Shown one piece after another: positions 59,694 to 64,000 of a stretch of 64,000 nt of DNA (position 1 is its first letter; each line of letters opens with the position of its first letter). A model generated the notes under the pieces. It worked only from the letters and a program-made list of their open reading frames with translations, did no database searches and was not told the DNA's origin. Origin of the DNA: Cotesia glomerata. Its lineage: Eukaryota > Arthropoda > Insecta > Hymenoptera > Braconidae. The position numbers and the translations under genes were made by a program. The stretch covers positions 434,001 to 498,000 of the forward strand of contig NC_058162.1 in assembly GCF_020080835.1 (NCBI RefSeq), written 5' to 3'.

Positions 59694-62105
59694 TTAGCTG
59701 GCAGATACTTCGTGTTTGTTGTTGACAACTGAGGAATTTTCTTGGATGGTAGTTGTCTGGTCGGTGCAACGCCAAAGTCCATAAGTCTTTCCGACAGTCG
59801 TCTGCCAGAGTCTCAGAGTTCCATCCTCTGAGCCGCTGGCGTATAACTCGCCGTCTGGAGAAAATCTTACGCAATGCACTGGTCCGAAATGTCCTTTAAA
59901 TGATTCTACAAAATATTTATAATTAAATATTATTATTATTAATATTAAATATTAAATATTAAATGTTATTAAATACAAAAATGATTCTACAAAATATTTA
60001 TTATTAAATATTATAAAATATTTAATTATTTTAATTTATAAATAAATAATTAACATACCTATTTCTATACCAGTTGAATAATCAAATTTGTACATTTTTA
60101 AATCTTCACCGCCACAAACAAACATTGAACAATCTGGATGCAAGCTCACGCTGTTTACTTGAGTTGGAATTGTATATTCACGAATTTTTGTTAAACTAAA
60201 AATTAAAATAACAAGATTAATTTTTTTACAATCATAAATTTTTAAATGAAATTAATGCATTATTAAAAATTTTTAAATGTTTGTCTTGAAATAAAAAAAA
60301 ATTCAAGGTAGACAAATGACCTTGAAGAGGCCAAGGTTATCTTACTAATTTATTTTATAGAATATCGTAATAAAAACAAACAATTTAAAAATAAATTAAA
60401 TATTAAACAGATAATATTTTTAATAGTATTCAATATCCTGTCTATTATTCAATAAAAATGCAATTATAATTATACACAAGTATTTTTAAATTACTTGTCG
60501 TTAAATTATAAAGTAATATATAATTTAAAATTGAATAATAAAATAGTAAGTGTTTTAAACCTCTGGAAAATGAGTATTTTATAAAAAATAAATAAAGTTA
60601 TTTACTCTAAGCTATTCCAGAACGAGACGGTATTAGAATGCGTGGTAGTAATTATTTTTCCATCTTTAGAAACTTCCATCGAACTAGGAAGAGCCGAAAA
60701 ATCAAGTCGTCTTACTTCTTGGCCGTTGCTTCGATCCCATACTCTCAGGGTTTTATCGTCAGCACAACTTACGATTAATTTATTGTCATTAAGAAAAGTT
60801 ACTTGTTTTATGAAGCTTGTGTGCCCAGAAAAAACCTATCAAAGATAATTTTATTATTATTTAATAAAATAAAATGTTTGACATTAAAATTTAGCAGTTG
60901 ATAATTTTTTTATTTTATTTATTTATTTAACAAATAAATTTTTTCTAAAAAATTATTCTTAAAAAATTCCATTTAAAATTTCTGTCAATTTTTTTTTTCA
61001 TAATTTATTTGTTAAAAAAATTATTAAATATCTGCTAAATTAATTTTCTTCAATAGTATTTAAAAGTATCAACAGGTTATCGGCCCAGACTAAACTTGTG
61101 TGCCCAGAAAAAACCTATCAAGGATAATTTTATTATTATTAAATAAAAAAAAAAATTGTTGACTTAATAATTTTTTAATTTTATTTAACAAATAAATTTT
61201 TTTGCATAATTTATTTGTTAAAAAAAATTTTTAGACATCTGCTGAATTAATTTTTGTAATTGTTTTGAATAATATTTCAAAGTATCAACAGGTTATGGGT
61301 CTAGAGACAATTAAATAAAATTATTAATTTAATATAAATAACCTGGGGTGATGAGTCAGACTTATTGAGATCAAAAATACGGAGTAGTTTTTCATTAGAG
61401 CCTGTGCAAAGATTGTTAGAGTCAGTGCTAAACCCGACGGACTTGACAATATGGTTGTGTTGAAATGAATGAATTTCTTCGCCCTTGATGGCGTCCCAGA
61501 CTTTAGCATTGAAATCAGCGGCACCAGAGGCTGCACGAGTGGCTTGTCGATTCAAGTCAACTCCCCATACAGCTCCTTTGTGGCCTTCAAATGTACCGAT
61601 CCAGTCTCCAGTGTCACCTTGTCTCAACATGGGCTTTCCATCTGAAAATATCACCCATTAATTAGCAACACACAACCACAAGCCTCTTGTAGGATTAAAT
61701 AAATAAAAACTCCAAATGAAAATTGTATGAGACAATGACAATCCTGGAAATAAAAATAAATATAATAAATTTAAATGAATTCAGTGATGTCAAATCACAA
61801 TAGCGACCTTAAAGTATCCGCGAATAAAAGTCTGAAGCCTTGAAAAATACCGGAACTAGGCCAAGGCGATCAACAATACGGATATTTAGTATTTGAAGGA
61901 TTCTCTTATTGAGAAGATATAAATCCGCTATTTTATTTTATTTTTAAAATAGGTAAAATTATTTAGCTTATTATTTTTAGTTCAACAAACCTTTGCACGC
62001 TGAAATTAAATAGTACCCAGTATCAGTGATGTCTGAAAATGCCAGATGAACAACTGGTCTCGTGTGTCCACTGCATGTCAGAGGTGTTTGTCTTAAATTC
62101 GCCAT
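59694..62105 (-). CDS. STRAP: serine-threonine kinase receptor-associated protein (WD40)
   Basis: The exons on the minus strand are 61,991-62,105, 61,343-61,641, 60,606-60,835, 60,059-60,195 and 59,694-59,905, giving 330 residues (human has 350). STRAP is a seven-bladed WD40 scaffold that binds the SMN complex (as Unrip) and TGF-beta receptors. WD repeats are visible from TCSGHTRPVVHLAFSD (exon 1) through GTFEGHKGAVWGVDLN, FQHNHIVKSVGFS, FSGHTSFIKQVTF and ESFKGHFGPVHCVRFSPDG. The last repeat ends GSEDGTLRLWQT. All split codons rebuild. Intron 2 carries a tandem duplication that copied the exon 3 acceptor and the first exon 3 bases (60,816-61,296). Confidence 0.96.
60816..61296. repeat. tandem duplication of exon 3 start, splice acceptor and MITE in STRAP intron 2
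   Basis: Unit 1 is 60,816-61,080 and unit 2 is 61,095-61,296. Both begin CTTGTGTGCCCAGAAAAAAC and end GTATCAACAGGTTAT. Each unit contains the first 20 bases of exon 3, its acceptor, intron, and one copy of the AT-rich MITE family (TTAGCAG...CTGCTAAATT). The decoy acceptor in unit 2 would be met first by the spliceosome but has no obvious donor after it. Confidence 0.85.
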
Positions 62106-63383
62106 TTGTTTGTAATTATTAAAACTTGACAATTTAATTTACAATTGTCAGATTTTAATTTATAAAAAAATAAACAACACTTGTCAGTAAATTATCCAAT
62201 TTAAAGGTTATCTTCCTGACAATTCTTGCTGATTTATTTCTTCTATTTACAAGTTACTGTATAAATTTATATTTTATAAAAAAAAAACAACTTTTTTTGT
62301 TGGAAAAAAAAAAAAAAAAATACAAAATATTTTGAGTAAAAAATTAAGTTGATTATTTGAAATATTGATTATTGGTTAACATTATTGTCACTGCAACTGA
62401 GTATTAAACTTAAATGAAACCCTTTGAGTGAATACTTGTTGGGTTTATTTTTTTTTTATTTTAATATAAATGTTTGTGTTTATGTATGGGTGTTATATGG
62501 TTAATTGTTTGTTATTTAGTGAGCAACTTGTAACACTTTCGGCTGGTATACAAATACAAATAACCAACAACGTTTGGACTCGTTTGTTCATTTCATGCGT
62601 TTCATACTGATTAAGACTAATGGTGGGGCATTTTAATATTTTTTTAAAAATTACTTCCCCCCTTATCCGCTGAGTAAGAAACTAAATCTTTTGTATTTAG
62701 ACGCTAGAGGGCGGTAGTGGTGACTTTTGAAATCAGCTCCTCTCTGAAGATAACCAAAAATTCTTCAATTCTGAGAATAACAATATAAATATATTTACGA
62801 GAAAATAATTGGAGTTTTTTTATATAAATTATTATTTTAAAAAGTAATTAAATTTATAATAATAAGGTTTTGAATTATGACAGCTGTTTTATAAATTTTA
62901 TGTAAGTAAATATAATTTTTATAAATTAATTTTTTGTAATAAAAATAATTTTTATTGTAAAAATTTATAGAAAAAGTTCATGCTAAAAATAGTGGAGTGA
63001 ATTTAAAATTATTAAATAATCCACATGGTAATAATAAATGTAAGTACAAAAAAAAAATTATTTTTTTTTATTTTATTAAAAATTTATGATGATAAATTTA
63101 GCAGATATTTAACAATTTTTCTTAACAAATTATGGCAAAAAAAAAAAAAATATAAAAAAAATTGACAAGTAGAAATTTTTAAAAATTAAAAATGCAATTT
63201 TTTAAAAATAATTTTTTGGAACAAATTTTTTTGTTAAAAAAAATAAAAAAATTCTCTAGTGACTGATAACTTTAATATCATAAAAATTTTCACTCAAACT
63301 ATTTTAATTTGACAGCTGATGAATAATTTCTATAAAAAAAAAAGAAAATTTTTTTTTTTAAGAAATTAAATTAAAAAAAAAAT
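62106..63383. other. intergenic region between STRAP and a jerky-like gene
   Basis: This is the divergent upstream region of both genes. It contains an AT-rich MITE copy at about 63,085-63,290 (TTAGCAGATATTTAAC, AATGCAATTTTTTAAAA, GTGACTGATAACTTTAAT). No other gene is supported. Confidence 0.5.
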
Positions 63384-64000
63384 ATGGAAGCAAAAAAAGT
63401 AAGAAGAAAAAATATATCAGTTGACTTACAAGTCAAACTAAAAGCAATAAACGACTACCGAAACGGAGTAACAACGACAGACATCTCCAAAAAATTAGGA
63501 GTTCATAAATCAACAATCCTCCTATGGGTAAAAAAAGAAAATGTAATAAAAGAATGGAGCGACGGGTGCCAGAACCACATCCCGGAGTCCAGGAAAAGGC
63601 TGCGCAAGCCAGTGTATGACGAGGTAGACAAAGCGATGTGGCTGTGGTATCAAGAACGGCTCCGAACTGGAGCACCCATCAGCGGGCCGCTTATCAAGGA
63701 ACAGGCTTTGAAATTTGCCAAGTTGCTGGACGATGACACCGAGTTTAATGCGAGCCAGGGTTGGCTCGCCAGATGGAAGAAGCGCAATGGGATTATCAGT
63801 TTTACCCATGATGATAATAAGCCTTTAGATAAAGAGAAGGAGAAGGATAAAGATAAGGATGCAAATGGAGACAGTGAAATGGAGGTCGAAGAAGACTCCA
63901 GGTTTTCCTTTGATGAAATAGTCGCCAAAGAGAAGCTGACTCCCGACCAAATATTCACCTACGGCGAGACGAGTCTAGCCTACAGAGAAATTCCAAGCGC
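63384..64000 (+). CDS. CENP-B/jerky-like DNA-binding protein from a Tigger-type transposase, 3' cut by window end
   Basis: The frame is open from the ATG at 63,384 to the window edge (205 codons). Residues about 8-55 are a CENP-B N-terminal (Psq-type) helix-turn-helix (VDLQVKLKAINDYRNGVTTT, then DISKKLGVHKSTILLWVKK). Residues about 65-140 match the second CENP-B/Tc5 DNA-binding domain (YDEVDKAMWLWYQERLRTGA, SQGWLARWKKRNGI). A Lys/Asp/Glu-rich linker follows. The DDE domain begins with IFTYGETSLAYREIPS, where the family usually has Asp-Glu-Thr; the first catalytic Asp is Gly194 here. This suggests a host-domesticated, non-transposing protein. The frame is intact and no repeat termini are seen nearby. 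Confidence 0.85.
   Translation, partial: MEAKKVRRKNISVDLQVKLKAINDYRNGVTTTDISKKLGVHKSTILLWVKKENVIKEWSDGCQNHIPESRKRLRKPVYDEVDKAMWLWYQERLRTGAPISGPLIKEQALKFAKLLDDDTEFNASQGWLARWKKRNGIISFTHDDNKPLDKEKEKDKDKDANGDSEMEVEEDSRFSFDEIVAKEKLTPDQIFTYGETSLAYREIPS

Overview
This window looks like nuclear DNA from an insect. The genome is very AT-rich, the genes have short phase-consistent introns, and there are many A/T homopolymers, (AT)n and (AAT)n microsatellites. The proteins read as arthropod orthologues of conserved eukaryotic genes. A hymenopteran such as a parasitoid wasp fits the base composition, the gene types and the Helitron load, but that placement is inference and nothing here proves it.

Layout. 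Positions 1-30.9 kb are almost free of recognisable genes. Three short exons with clean splice sites lie at the far left on the minus strand (783-794, 1414-1536, 2103-2324). All are multiples of three with phase-1 junctions, so they look like the middle of a large unrecognised minus-strand gene. A minus-strand splice donor at 29,724 could belong to its untranslated first exon, which would make 2.3-29.7 kb one giant intron. That interval holds an (AT)n tract, two non-autonomous Helitrons, a broken LINE fragment, a 36-bp perfect palindrome and several hairpins.

From 32.6 to 46.2 kb is a compact housekeeping cluster: tRNA-Phe(GAA) (-), the lipid-droplet hydrolase LDAH (+), proteasome subunit alpha-4 PSMA4 (-), divergent from the tRNA-dihydrouridine synthase DUS4L (+), a GT92 glycosyltransferase (+), the intraflagellar transport gene CLUAP1/IFT38 (-) with an RFX X-box in its promoter, and the mitochondrial ribosome-rescue factor ICT1/MRPL58 (-). 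From 48.7 to 58.9 kb is a six-exon gene for a secreted 1421-residue double haem peroxidase. Its first peroxidase domain has lost the catalytic residues, its second is intact, and a furin-type site lies between them. STRAP (-) follows at 59.7-62.1 kb. The right edge cuts a CENP-B/jerky-like gene derived from a Tigger-type transposase.

The genes do not form one pathway; this is an ordinary mixed neighbourhood. The most notable observations are (1) the dead-plus-live peroxidase architecture, (2) a Helitron family with 5' TCTATATTATT, 3' hairpin and CTAG ends that carries one or two ~240-bp palindromic units, (3) two independent tandem duplications (in LDAH and STRAP) that copied a splice site together with the same MITE family, and (4) the CLUAP1 X-box. 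All exon coordinates were derived by hand from reading frame and splice consensus.
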